From the NCBI RefSeq assembly GCF_030547545.1, contig NZ_JAUOQE010000031.1, positions 1-48,673 of the forward strand: 48,673 nt of DNA, read 5' to 3'. Position 1 is the first letter of the stretch, and each line of letters begins with the position of its first letter. A program made the position numbers and the translations under genes. This DNA is from Amphritea sp. 1_MG-2023 (GTDB lineage: Bacteria > Pseudomonadota > Gammaproteobacteria > Pseudomonadales > Balneatricaceae). Below are positions 1-9,029 of this stretch, one piece after another. The notes beneath the pieces are model-generated. The model saw nothing but the letters and a program-made list of their open reading frames with translations, had not been told where the DNA came from and did no database searches.

Positions 1-371
<371 letters not shown>

Positions 372-375
<4 letters not shown>

Positions 376-1148
376 GTTCGACCCCGCTCAGCCAAGCCTC
401 GTAATACACGGATATATGCCTGAACGCCCGGCATCGTCAAATCCAGTGCCGATGGCGTAACACCTTTAGCACTGGCAGTAATAAACTTACTGTCCACCGG
501 CACTACAGAAGCCGCCATATGATCGACAAAGCGCTGATGCAACTCGCGTAAGCAACTCACCGAGGCGGGAATAGTACGATCATAAAAAGTCGGAATTAAG
601 GTATAGGTCAGTTGCCGCTTCCTCGCACGATTGATCATAGTGATGGTGCGCAGCATTCTTTCTAGCCCTTTCAACGCCAGAAATTCAGTTTGCACCGGCA
701 CCAACAGATGGCCACAAGCCGCCAACGCATTAATCATCAACACCCCGAGTACCGGCGGACTATCAATCAGCACATAATCATAACGATCTTGCAATAAACG
801 CAGCGCTTTCGCGACTTGCAGTCCCATCCCCTCTTGTCCAACAGACTTACGCTCTAAGGTTGCCAGCGCCGTCGTCGCCGGTATCAGATCGATGCCCGTA
901 TTCGAGGTGGGCATCAACAACGGCTCCAGCTGTTTCATATCGATGATACTGTCTGGCTGAAACAGATCGTAAACGCTATTTTCTAGTTCATCCGGATCAT
1001 ATTTAAAATAACTGGTCATCGACCCATGAGGATCAAGATCGACCAATAATACTCGCTGACCGGCATCGGCCAATAAACCGGCTAATGTCACCGCCGTTGT
1101 GGTTTTACCCACACCACCTTTCTGATTAGCTACCGCCCATACTTGCAT
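372..1148 (-). CDS. parC: ParA-family ATPase of the chemotaxis cluster (ParC-type)
   Basis: A 258-residue ParA/Soj/MinD-type ATPase. The deviant Walker A motif KGGVGKTT lies near residues 10-17, the A' region LLVDLDPHGS near 33-43, and the Walker B strand ends LIDSPP near 125-131. There is no N-terminal DNA-binding extension, as expected for a protein-positioning ParA rather than a plasmid partition ParA. It lies between motD, whose stop overlaps its ATG by one base, and the CheW-like gene, with an ATGA overlap. That is the Pseudomonas motC-motD-parA-cheW and Vibrio parC-parP arrangement. In Vibrio, ParC recruits chemotaxis arrays to the old pole through ParP. The symbol parC follows that usage; Pseudomonas annotations call it parA. 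The family is certain and the specific role is inferred from context. Confidence 0.9.
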
Positions 1149-2125
1149 TACTGCGGTGACTCCTGTGCCTGCTCAGAGGAATTCTCTGGCGACGTTAATG
1201 TTGTTGTATCTGCTGCTTGCGTTGGCGTTTGACGATTGAAATGAATCTGTCCCTGCTCATCGGTTAGCGTTTTTATCTCCGACTCGGGCAAACCACTTTC
1301 TGTCATTATAGAACTAACGGCATCCTCGCTCACCTGCTCGCTACCAAAAGCAGACACCACTCGTTGTGTCTTACGATCCCGAGTAATAACAATCACAATA
1401 CGCCGATTAACACGACGGCCGGTTTCGGTACTGTTATCACTCATCGGCTGATATTCACCAAAGCCCACTGCCGCCATGCGCTGTGGCGGCACTCCATTCA
1501 TTTCTAAAATGCGTACCACTCCCGCTGCTCTGGCCGCCGACAACTCCCAATTAGAGGGAAACAGATCCGACGAGATCGGCTGATTATCGGTATAGCCCTC
1601 GACGTGAATCGGGTTATCATAGGCTTTGACTATTCTCGCCACTCGCTCAAACACCGGATCGGTGGTAATAGCTGGCAGCGCCCCCCCTTCAGGATAAACA
1701 AGATTAGCACTCAATTCTAATGCAACCCAGAGGTTATTACTCTGTACCGCAACATGACCACTGCTAATCAGTTTTTTAAATTGTAACTGCAACTGTTCGC
1801 CAATCGCGCGTAAAGCCGCACTGTTTTCAGCCTTGGGGGGCACAATACGGATGGTCTGAGAGGCTTGATTAGCGGTACCATTCTGATAAATGGATAGTCC
1901 CGTTGGATCAACGTTAGATTCACCACCCGGTTGAGCATCTGCCACCTGAGGCCGAGAGAAAACCCCCGCAAATGACTCAGCCACCTGCCGATACTTCTCT
2001 TCATTGACCGAGGAGATCGCGTACAACACAACGAATAATGCAAACAACAGAGTGATAAAATCGGCATAGGAAATAACCCAGCGCTGAGCATCTAAGTCAT
2101 GCTTTTCAACCCTACGCCTAGACAT
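1148..2125 (-). CDS. motD: Flagellar stator protein MotD (MotB family)
   Basis: The 325-residue product has one N-terminal membrane segment and a C-terminal OmpA-like peptidoglycan-binding domain. The segment carries SYADFITLL, whose aspartate (D22 from the chosen start) is the ion-binding residue of MotB proteins. The OmpA-like region shows VEGYTDNQPI, NWELSAARA and RRVNRRI, followed by a disordered Ser/Gln/Glu tail. An in-frame codon at 2194 would add 23 residues but would lie inside motC. The ATG at 2125 follows the motC stop by one base and has an AGGGG stretch upstream, so I prefer it. With MotC it forms a stator unit that anchors to the cell wall and converts ion flow into torque. The sequence alone does not settle H+ versus Na+ use. 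Confidence 0.93.
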   Translation of the reverse strand: MSRRRVEKHDLDAQRWVISYADFITLLFALFVVLYAISSVNEEKYRQVAESFAGVFSRPQVADAQPGGESNVDPTGLSIYQNGTANQASQTIRIVPPKAENSAALRAIGEQLQLQFKKLISSGHVAVQSNNLWVALELSANLVYPEGGALPAITTDPVFERVARIVKAYDNPIHVEGYTDNQPISSDLFPSNWELSAARAAGVVRILEMNGVPPQRMAAVGFGEYQPMSDNSTETGRRVNRRIVIVITRDRKTQRVVSAFGSEQVSEDAVSSIMTESGLPESEIKTLTDEQGQIHFNRQTPTQAADTTTLTSPENSSEQAQESPQ

Positions 2126-2126
2126 G

Positions 2127-2876
2127 TTAAGACCCCTGTTCCAAATACCCCTGTAGGCGTAACTGAATAATCTTCGGATTTTGACCTTCGGCAATAGACA
2201 ACAAGCCTTCCAGCATCATCTCCTGATAATAAAAGCGTTTCAGCGTCATCGCCTTAATCTTATTAAACAACGGTAAAAACAGAAGGTTAGCCAGGGCCAC
2301 ACCATAAATAGTGGCGACAAATGCGGTAGCGATGCCGACGCCTAAATTAGCCGGATCGGATAAATTGGACATCACATGGATCAGCCCTAAAACCGCACCG
2401 ATAATACCCATCGTCGGCGCATAACCGCCCATACTTTCGAGTACCTTGGCCGCCTGTAAATCACGATTCTCACGGCTAATCAACTCCGTTTCGAGGGTCA
2501 AACGAATCACATCAGGAGGACGGCCATCAACGAGCATCTGTAAACCTTTCTGAACAAAGCTATCCCCTTGTCCGGCAATTTCATCTTCCAGCGCCAGCAA
2601 CCCTTTACGTCGCGCAATCACGCACCAACTAACAATATTGTTAATGCCTTCAGGATAATCCAACGCCGTTTTACCAAATACGCGAACCGATAATTTTAAC
2701 GCACGGGATAGCTCGGCCGATGATGATTGAATCAACACCGCGGCAAACGTTCCGCCCACCACAATCAGTAAAGCGGGTATATTCAATAACTCGTCAAAAC
2801 CACCGCCCTCGAGGTAGTTGCCACCAAAGATCGCAATAATCGCGAGTAGAATACCGCTTAGGCTGATCAGATTCAT
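2127..2876 (-). CDS. motC: Flagellar stator protein MotC (MotA family)
   Basis: A 249-residue MotA/PomA-type protein with four hydrophobic segments: two near the N-terminus (around 5-22 and 30-50) and two in the second half (around 150-170 and 180-200). The cytoplasmic loop contains ARRKGLLALED, which holds the Arg and Glu positions that contact FliG in MotA proteins. The ATG at 2876 overlaps the cheB stop as ATGA. A TTG four codons upstream is a less likely start. It pairs with MotD to form the stator channel. Pseudomonas-type polar flagella use MotCD as one of two stator sets; a separate motAB pair is not in this window. Confidence 0.93.
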   Translation of the reverse strand: MNLISLSGILLAIIAIFGGNYLEGGGFDELLNIPALLIVVGGTFAAVLIQSSSAELSRALKLSVRVFGKTALDYPEGINNIVSWCVIARRKGLLALEDEIAGQGDSFVQKGLQMLVDGRPPDVIRLTLETELISRENRDLQAAKVLESMGGYAPTMGIIGAVLGLIHVMSNLSDPANLGVGIATAFVATIYGVALANLLFLPLFNKIKAMTLKRFYYQEMMLEGLLSIAEGQNPKIIQLRLQGYLEQGS

Positions 2877-3970
2877 CGCGGACCCCAATGCTCAAATAAT
2901 TCCTTAAGCGTCTCTAAATTGATCACCGCATCCGCCAACTCAGCCTGAATCACCGCCTTAGGCATGCCAAAAATAGTACAACTCTCCTTATCTTGCGCCC
3001 AAATAGTGGCACCGGTTTTTTTCAACACCCGAGCGCCATCACAACCATCAGCCCCCATACCGGTCATCACGATCCCTAGCGCCCGCTTGCCATAACCTTT
3101 GGCTACGGATGCGAAGGTTAGATCGACACTCGGCTTATAAGTCATCCGCTGATCACTTTCACGTATCAGTAGTTGTCGATGGTTTGACGGATCGATAATC
3201 ATCTGCTGCCCACCCGGCGCAAGATAAGCATGCCCGGGCATTAATTGATCGCCGTTCTCGGCTTCTTTAATCCTAATTAAGCTTAAATCATCGAGACGCT
3301 TAGCAAAAACCGAGGTAAAGGCTTTAGGCATATGTTGCGTCAGTAAGATTGGCACGGGAAAATTAGCCGGAATCTTGGTTAAGATAAATTGCAACGCCGC
3401 GGGGCCACCCGTAGATGCTCCAACCGTCACGATGTCACACGCGGGCACCCGAATATGGCTGTCTGCCCTCTTAAGCCGCGAATTTTTGACAACATTCAAA
3501 GGTGTATGAGCTGCTGACTCTCGGATTCTCAGCGTGCTCGTCAGCACCGGACGCGTTCTACCGCGCCCCAAGGCAAGAATTTTATCGGTAAGCAGGGTGG
3601 CAATCTGCCCGACATCGGCAGAGCTCGGTCCACTCACCCATGCCTGAGCATCTTTTTCCATATAATCAACCGCCCCCAGCGCTAACGCCTCAAGCGTCAC
3701 AGAGGCACTTCGACGCGTCAGAGAGGACAACATGACCACCTGACAGGGACTTTCAGCCATAATGATTTTCAACGCAGTGATGCCATCCATCTTCGGCATC
3801 TCCACATCCATGGTGATCACATCCGGCCTTAATTGTTTAGCTTTAGCGACAGCCTCTTCACCATTATTGGCGCTACCCACAACCGAAATACAAGGATGAC
3901 TGGACAGTATTTGCTTTATACGGTTGCGAAAAAAAAATGAATCATCAACAACTAAAACTCTAACTGTCAT
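2873..3970 (-). CDS. cheB: Chemotaxis response regulator protein-glutamate methylesterase CheB
   Basis: A 365-residue protein that removes methyl groups from chemoreceptor glutamates and so resets signalling. The N-terminal receiver domain has the acidic pair VVDD (residues 9-10) and phospho-acceptor D55 in TMDVEMPKMDG. A linker of about 60 residues follows. The C-terminal methylesterase domain shows the full triad: S186 in GASTGGP, H213 in TQHMP and D308 in GMGADG. It lies 39 bases downstream of cheA and overlaps motC, the Pseudomonas che-cluster order. Phosphorylation by CheA is expected to activate it. No cheR is present in the window. Confidence 0.96.
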   Translation of the reverse strand: MTVRVLVVDDSFFFRNRIKQILSSHPCISVVGSANNGEEAVAKAKQLRPDVITMDVEMPKMDGITALKIIMAESPCQVVMLSSLTRRSASVTLEALALGAVDYMEKDAQAWVSGPSSADVGQIATLLTDKILALGRGRTRPVLTSTLRIRESAAHTPLNVVKNSRLKRADSHIRVPACDIVTVGASTGGPAALQFILTKIPANFPVPILLTQHMPKAFTSVFAKRLDDLSLIRIKEAENGDQLMPGHAYLAPGGQQMIIDPSNHRQLLIRESDQRMTYKPSVDLTFASVAKGYGKRALGIVMTGMGADGCDGARVLKKTGATIWAQDKESCTIFGMPKAVIQAELADAVINLETLKELFEHWGPR

Positions 3971-4009
3971 ACGGTTATCCAGTATAAATCTGCCGTGCGA
4001 ACATACTGT

Positions 4010-6178
4010 TCAACTGGCATACGCCTTCAATAGGCTAGGAATATCAACGATCAGAGCTATGCGGCCATCCCCCGTAATGGTGGCGCCAGACAGACCTGGT
4101 GTTCCATGTAAAACCGAACCGAGCGGTTTAATAACGACTTCTTCTTGCCCCACCAACTGATCAACCACGAAAGCAACCTGCATGGTGCCAACATTGGTTA
4201 TCACAACATGACCATGTTCAGGCAACGGATCTTTCTCAAAACCTTTCATTAACCAGCGTTTCAAATGAAACAAGGGCATCGCTTTATCGCGAACAATAAT
4301 CACTTGCTGACCATCAACCATGTTAATTTGCGTCAGATCAAGGTTGAAAATCTCATTCACATTCACCAGTGGCAGCGCAAACGCCTGACCTTCGAGTAAC
4401 ACCATCAAGGTTGGCATAATAGCGAGCGTCAACGGCACCTGTATTTCAATGCGCGAGCCCATACCCAACGTAGAGTCGACATCCAGCTTACCATTAAGTT
4501 GAGAGATTTTGGTTTTCACCACATCCATCCCAACTCCCCGCCCTGAGACATCAGAAATTTGCTCTTTCGTCGAAAATCCTGCGGCAAAAATCAAATTATA
4601 ACATTCATGATCACTCAACCGAGCCGCCGCTTCCTGATCCAGCATACCCCGCTTGACGGCAAGATTACGCAATACATCAGGATCCATACCAGCACCATCA
4701 TCTTCGATGACTAAGAGGATGTGATCGCCTTCTTGTTCTGCCGATAGCAAAACGTGCCCTTCGCGAGGTTTATCATAACGCTCGCGAACGTCGGGCTCTT
4801 CGATACCATGATCGATGGCATTGCGCACTAGATGTATCAATGGATCGGCTAACGCCTCAACCAAGTTTTTATCCAGATCGGTGTCTTCGCCTCGCAGTTC
4901 CAGGTTGACCTCTTTATGCAACTGCCGCGACAGATCGCGCACCAAGCGCGGGAAGCGACCAAAGACTTTTTTCACCGGTTGCATTCGAGTCTTCATCACT
5001 GACATTTGTAAATCAGCCGTCACCATATCCAGCGATGCCAAGGCTTTCGACATATCACCATCATCCACCTCGGCACCGAGACGCACGAGTCGGTTTCTCA
5101 CCAAAACCAACTCACCCACCATATTCATGATCTGATCTAGCAAGCGGGTATCCACCCGGACATTACTTTCAGCCGCAGGTTTATGGGCGGCTGTTTTAGC
5201 CACAGCGCTAACATGAGCATCGTCTGCATCGATGGCGCTAACAGGCGCGACCGCTTTGGCTGGCTGAGCCGGTATCGAGGCAAAAGCCCCCTCACCCTTA
5301 GATTGCAGATCATCAAGCAGATGTTCAAATTCATCATCGGTAATCAGATCACTCTGAGACGCTGCATTAGTCACCGTCTCCAGCGGCGGCGTCGAACCTC
5401 CCAACAATTGATCAAACTCATCATCAGCGATACGCTCTGACGGCCCTTGCGGATGAACACCTGGCGCGCCATGAGGACCATGCAATTGATCTAATAGATC
5501 TTCAAACTCATCTTCCGTAATCAGATCAGACGCTGGCGCTGCGACGATACCCGGCGCACCATGCGGGCCATGTAATTCGTCTAATAGATCTTCAAACTCA
5601 TCTTCGGTAATCAAGTCAGATGCTGCCTCTGAATGACTCGTTACCGCGCTCGCATTAGCTGAGCCGTTATCTAAGCCCGAGACAAATCGATTAAACTCAG
5701 CACTCACGGCGGCATCGGTCTGCTGCTGTCTCGAGTCAGTGGCGACGCCCACGGAGGCTTGCACAGGCGTGACTGACGCAACAGGCGCCTGTCCCGAGGC
5801 TATCGTATCTAAGCCCGCTAACAAAGCCGGATCGACCGGCGCAGGAAAACAGCCTTGCTTAACCGTCTCAAACATTCCGTTAATGCTATCTAACGCCTGT
5901 AACACGAGATCCATCAGCTCGGGCGACACTTTCAGCGCATCATTACGTAACTGATCAAACAGGTTTTCGGCACTGTGACAACAATCCACCATCGGATCGA
6001 GTTGCAAAAAACCCGCGCCGCCTTTAACGGTATGAAAGCCGCGAAAGATGGCATTCAGTAATTCACGATCTTCTGGATGCTGCTCAAGATCAACTAACTG
6101 CTCAGACAGTTGCTCCAGTATCTCTCCGGCCTCAACTAAAAAGTCTTCTAATATTTCCTGATCAACATTCAAGGACAT
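4010..6178 (-). CDS. cheA: Chemotaxis histidine kinase CheA with four DEFEDLL linker repeats
   Basis: A 722-residue class II histidine kinase that receives signals from receptors and CheW and phosphorylates CheY and CheB. The HPt domain (about 5-105) has the phosphorylated H49 in FHTVKGGAGF. A long acidic linker (about 150-335) follows. Dimerisation begins near 341 (LLDQIMNMVGELVLVRNRL). The ATPase domain shows the N box LVRNAIDHG near 450, the G1 box DDGAGMD near 493 and the G2 box GRGVGMDVVK near 547. The CheW-like domain fills about 580-720. The linker contains four copies of a motif of the form ITEDEFEDLLD, at 190-200, 220-230, 250-259 and 279-289. No classical P2 domain is apparent. It sits 12 bases after cheZ. 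Confidence 0.97.
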   Translation of the reverse strand: MSLNVDQEILEDFLVEAGEILEQLSEQLVDLEQHPEDRELLNAIFRGFHTVKGGAGFLQLDPMVDCCHSAENLFDQLRNDALKVSPELMDLVLQALDSINGMFETVKQGCFPAPVDPALLAGLDTIASGQAPVASVTPVQASVGVATDSRQQQTDAAVSAEFNRFVSGLDNGSANASAVTSHSEAASDLITEDEFEDLLDELHGPHGAPGIVAAPASDLITEDEFEDLLDQLHGPHGAPGVHPQGPSERIADDEFDQLLGGSTPPLETVTNAASQSDLITDDEFEHLLDDLQSKGEGAFASIPAQPAKAVAPVSAIDADDAHVSAVAKTAAHKPAAESNVRVDTRLLDQIMNMVGELVLVRNRLVRLGAEVDDGDMSKALASLDMVTADLQMSVMKTRMQPVKKVFGRFPRLVRDLSRQLHKEVNLELRGEDTDLDKNLVEALADPLIHLVRNAIDHGIEEPDVRERYDKPREGHVLLSAEQEGDHILLVIEDDGAGMDPDVLRNLAVKRGMLDQEAAARLSDHECYNLIFAAGFSTKEQISDVSGRGVGMDVVKTKISQLNGKLDVDSTLGMGSRIEIQVPLTLAIMPTLMVLLEGQAFALPLVNVNEIFNLDLTQINMVDGQQVIIVRDKAMPLFHLKRWLMKGFEKDPLPEHGHVVITNVGTMQVAFVVDQLVGQEEVVIKPLGSVLHGTPGLSGATITGDGRIALIVDIPSLLKAYAS
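5461..5625 (-). repeat. Direct repeat within cheA linker
   Basis: Two stretches of about 75 bp, near 5461-5535 and 5551-5625, are very similar and spaced 90 bp apart. They encode near-identical 30-residue units that contain SDLITEDEFEDLLD followed by LHGPHGAPG. Two more diverged copies of only the core motif follow toward 5300. This looks like a recent in-frame tandem duplication on top of older repeats. Confidence 0.8.
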
Positions 6179-6190
6179 TCGTTTTACCTT

Positions 6191-7003
6191 TCAAAAACCG
6201 AGGCTAGATAACAGATCATCAACTTCATCCTGACTGGATGCGACCGAGGCTGAATTGCGCCCTCTCACCTGTGGCCCATCGGCCTCCATCTCAGAGGGTT
6301 CAGTCGCCGTATCGGCTTCTGATTTAGCCCCAGCACTAGCAGGCAAAGTGCCCAAACTATTGACTCGAGAGGCCACCGCCATTAAGCCAACCAATTTATC
6401 TTCAACATCGGCGACCAACTGAATAACACGCTTAATAAGCTGTCCGGTGATATCCTGATATTCCTGCGCGACTAATATACCGGTGAGTTGCTCTTTGATA
6501 TGTCCTAAGACAACCGTCTGCTCCCCAGCATAGACACAGGCTTTATCGTACAAGGATTCGAGTCGAGGGTGATCCTTCTTGAGTAACGCCAGCTCATCTA
6601 ATAGCTCTTGACGCTGTAAGAAATGTCGTTCAATCGTTGCCACATATTCCAGCGCATTATCTACCTGATCAATGGTTTTATGCGCATTCGCTTCAGTGAG
6701 TTCAATCACATAAGAGAGCCGTTCACTGGCATCGGATATTGACGCTATATTATGTTGAGAATCCCTTAACAGATCTTTAGTACTGATATCATCGGTAAAA
6801 CCGATAATCGCATTATGCACCGCACGCGTGAGTGTCCCCACCTCATGATAAAGCGCCTGATGGCGCATATCATTGAGTTGTTGCACCTGATCCATCGCCT
6901 GAGACAGCTGCCCTTGATCAAGCAATTCCACCAGCCGCTCTGCTCGTGTTCGAAGCTCTGTTTCAAACAGATGCTGATCATAATGTTTTTCAAAATCAGA
7001 CAT
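6191..7003 (-). CDS. cheZ: CheY-P phosphatase CheZ
   Basis: A 270-residue, mostly helical protein that speeds dephosphorylation of CheY-P. The conserved catalytic segment QEYQDITGQLIKRV is at about 180-193 and corresponds to the CheZ helix that inserts glutamine into the CheY active site. A variable Ala/Ser/Glu linker follows, then the C-terminal CheY-tethering peptide DEVDDLLSSLGF, which ends exactly at the C-terminus as in other CheZ proteins. It lies between cheY (10 bases upstream) and cheA (12 bases downstream). The family is unmistakable; length is somewhat above the 214 residues of the E. coli protein, with the extra residues mainly in the linker. Confidence 0.96.
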   Translation of the reverse strand: MSDFEKHYDQHLFETELRTRAERLVELLDQGQLSQAMDQVQQLNDMRHQALYHEVGTLTRAVHNAIIGFTDDISTKDLLRDSQHNIASISDASERLSYVIELTEANAHKTIDQVDNALEYVATIERHFLQRQELLDELALLKKDHPRLESLYDKACVYAGEQTVVLGHIKEQLTGILVAQEYQDITGQLIKRVIQLVADVEDKLVGLMAVASRVNSLGTLPASAGAKSEADTATEPSEMEADGPQVRGRNSASVASSQDEVDDLLSSLGF

Positions 7004-7012
7004 TAACGCCTC

Positions 7013-7399
7013 CTAGCCCTGTAGACGCACAAAAATCTTCTCAATTTTTTCTTTCAACACCCCGGCAGTAAAAGGCTTAATAATATAACCATTTACACCC
7101 GCTTGAGCCGCCGTAATAATTTGCTCTCGCTTCGCTTCAGCCGTTACCATCAGAATCGGTATATGACTCAACGCAGGATCGGCACGCACCGTTCTTAACA
7201 GATCGATACCCGACATTTTCGGCATATTCCAATCTGTAACCAAAAAATCAATACCGCCCGCTTTAAGTAATGGCAACGCTGTTGCCCCATCGTCTGCCTC
7301 TACGATATTGTTAAACCCAAGATCACGTAGCAGATTTTTTATAATCCGACGCATGGTTGAGAAATCATCTACTACCAGAATTTTCATGTCTTTATTCAA
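7013..7399 (-). CDS. cheY: Chemotaxis response regulator CheY, probable TTG start
   Basis: A single receiver domain of 128 residues that carries the signal from CheA to the switch protein FliM. It has the acidic pair D11/D12, phospho-acceptor D56 in [12 protein letters not shown]86 and K108 in IIKPF. The start is unusual. A strong AGGAGGG sequence (7406-7412 on this strand) is six bases from a TTG at 7399 but eighteen from the ATG at 7387, while a GTG at 7417 lies upstream of the ribosome site. I therefore call TTG at 7399, which adds MNKD before the usual MKILVVDD. It follows fliA by about 50 bases and leads the cheYZAB-motCD block. Confidence 0.95.
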   Translation of the reverse strand: MNKDMKILVVDDFSTMRRIIKNLLRDLGFNNIVEADDGATALPLLKAGGIDFLVTDWNMPKMSGIDLLRTVRADPALSHIPILMVTAEAKREQIITAAQAGVNGYIIKPFTAGVLKEKIEKIFVRLQG

Positions 7400-7447
7400 G
7401 ACAATCCCTCCTAACACTCGCTTTAACGGTAACTGACTGTTTCAGTC

Positions 7448-8167
7448 TCACCGCCACTCTTTTAAACGACCACGTAATCGCAATGCCGCCTGACTATGTA
7501 TTTGACTGACGCGCGATTCGCTAACCCCTAACACCTGACCAATCTCTTTAAGGTTAAGTTCTTCATCATAATACAGCGACAACACCAGCTTCTCACGCTC
7601 AGGCAGCCCCTGTATTTCGCGGGCAACGGCTTGCATAAAATCTTTTTCTTCAAACGCTTCAGACGGATTAGGTTCATTACTAGCAATCACCTCACTAGGC
7701 CCTTCATCCTGAGGCGCCGTTAACTTATCGAAGCTAAACAGGCGACTTTCAGCAGAATCTTTCAATAATGCATGATATTCAGTCACACTGATATCGAGTT
7801 CAGCAGCAACCTCCCCATCTTGGGCATCTCGACCGGTACGCATTTCAATCGCCTGAATCGCCTCAGAAACACGCCGACCATTTCGATGCACGGAACGAGG
7901 CGTCCAATCACCTCGACGCACTTCATCAATAATCGAGCCACGAATGCGAATCCCCGCATAGGTTTCAAAACTGGCCCCTTTACTGGCATCATATTTCTTC
8001 GCGGCTTCTAACAATCCCACCATACCCGCTTGAATCAAATCTTCCAGCACAACACTATTCGGCAATCTTGCCAGCAAATGATGAGCAATACGCTTAACTA
8101 ACGTTGTATGTTGCTCAATAATCTCCTGACTAGACCGAAACTGAAGCTGATTATACATAGAGATCAT
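7448..8167 (-). CDS. fliA: RNA polymerase sigma factor FliA (sigma28)
   Basis: A 239-residue alternative sigma factor for late flagellar and chemotaxis promoters. Region 2 spans about 35-95, including DLIQAGMVGLLEAAKKYD and FETYAGIRIRGSIIDEVRR. Region 3 follows (NGRRVSEAIQAIE). Region 4 near 185-235 has a helix-turn-helix with LNLKEIGQVLGVSESRVSQI. Two ATG codons (8167 and 8158) are possible; neither has a strong ribosome-binding site. It follows flhG by 20 bases. Two sigma28-type promoters for fliC in this window are likely targets. FlgM, its anti-sigma factor, is not encoded here. Confidence 0.96.
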   Translation of the reverse strand: MISMYNQLQFRSSQEIIEQHTTLVKRIAHHLLARLPNSVVLEDLIQAGMVGLLEAAKKYDASKGASFETYAGIRIRGSIIDEVRRGDWTPRSVHRNGRRVSEAIQAIEMRTGRDAQDGEVAAELDISVTEYHALLKDSAESRLFSFDKLTAPQDEGPSEVIASNEPNPSEAFEEKDFMQAVAREIQGLPEREKLVLSLYYDEELNLKEIGQVLGVSESRVSQIHSQAALRLRGRLKEWR

Positions 8168-8187
8168 TCGCTATTCTGGCTATCTAT

Positions 8188-9003
8188 TCAGGCGCCAGTA
8201 ATCAGGCGCTCAACAAAAAATTCTAGGTGCCCTCGAGGGCTGGAGGGCATCGGCCAAGCGTCCACTTTGGTCGCCAGTTGTTTATAGGCTAACGCGGCTT
8301 TACTCTGTGGAAACGCTTTTAAAACAGCACGTTGTTGCTTAACTCCCTTTCTAACAGCTTCATCATAAGGGATTGACCCTAGGTATTGAAGGGTTACATC
8401 AAGAAAGCGATCGGTTACCGTCAATAATTTGTTATACATATTGCGTCCTTCCTGCTCAGAACGGACCATATTCGCCAACACGCGAAAGCGCGTCATTTTA
8501 TAATCACGATTCAGTAGCTTCATCAAAGCGTAGGCATCGGTAATGGAGGTCGGCTCATCACACACCACCACCACTACCTCCTGTGCCGCTTTCACAAAAC
8601 TCACCACCGCCTCAGAGATACCGGCGGCGGTATCTATCACGAGAATATCCAGATCATCCGCTATCTCACTAAACGCATGAATCAATTCAGAATGCTCATG
8701 CACGCTCAGGGAGGTCATTGCCTGCGTACCCGATGCTGCGGGGACAATGCGAACGTTAGTATCGACATCAATCAGTAACTCTTTCAAGCCACAGGTACCG
8801 GATAACACATCGGAAATATTGCGTTGCGCTTTAACCCCCAACAATACATCGACATTCGCAAGACCAAGATCGGCATCCATTAACACCACCCGATGCCCCA
8901 TCTCCCCCAGCGCCAGACTCATATTGACCGAGACATTGGTTTTACCTACGCCACCTTTACCACCGGTAACGGCGATCACCTTAACCGGTCGCGAACTACC
9001 CAT
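8188..9003 (-). CDS. flhG: Flagellar number regulator FlhG (FleN), MinD-like ATPase
   Basis: A 271-residue MinD/ParA-family ATPase. The deviant Walker A motif KGGVGKTN is at 16-23, the A' region has LMDADLGLANVDVLLG around 41-56, and the catalytic strand reads LVIDTAAGIS near 150-159. Over its whole length it resembles Pseudomonas FleN, including RFRVLANM and PRGHLEFFVERL. In polar flagellates FlhG limits flagellar number by restraining FlhF and by binding FleQ to lower its activity. It lies 26 bases after flhF and just before fliA. An AGGAAA sequence precedes the ATG. Confidence 0.95.
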   Translation of the reverse strand: MGSSRPVKVIAVTGGKGGVGKTNVSVNMSLALGEMGHRVVLMDADLGLANVDVLLGVKAQRNISDVLSGTCGLKELLIDVDTNVRIVPAASGTQAMTSLSVHEHSELIHAFSEIADDLDILVIDTAAGISEAVVSFVKAAQEVVVVVCDEPTSITDAYALMKLLNRDYKMTRFRVLANMVRSEQEGRNMYNKLLTVTDRFLDVTLQYLGSIPYDEAVRKGVKQQRAVLKAFPQSKAALAYKQLATKVDAWPMPSSPRGHLEFFVERLITGA

Positions 9004-9029
9004 GGCGGTTTCCTGTATCTGTTAACAAA

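Noticed and set aside
2126-2194. N-terminal extension of MotD by 23 residues
   Set aside because: It lies within the motC coding end; the MSRRR start immediately before the membrane segment fits the family and has a plausible ribosome site.
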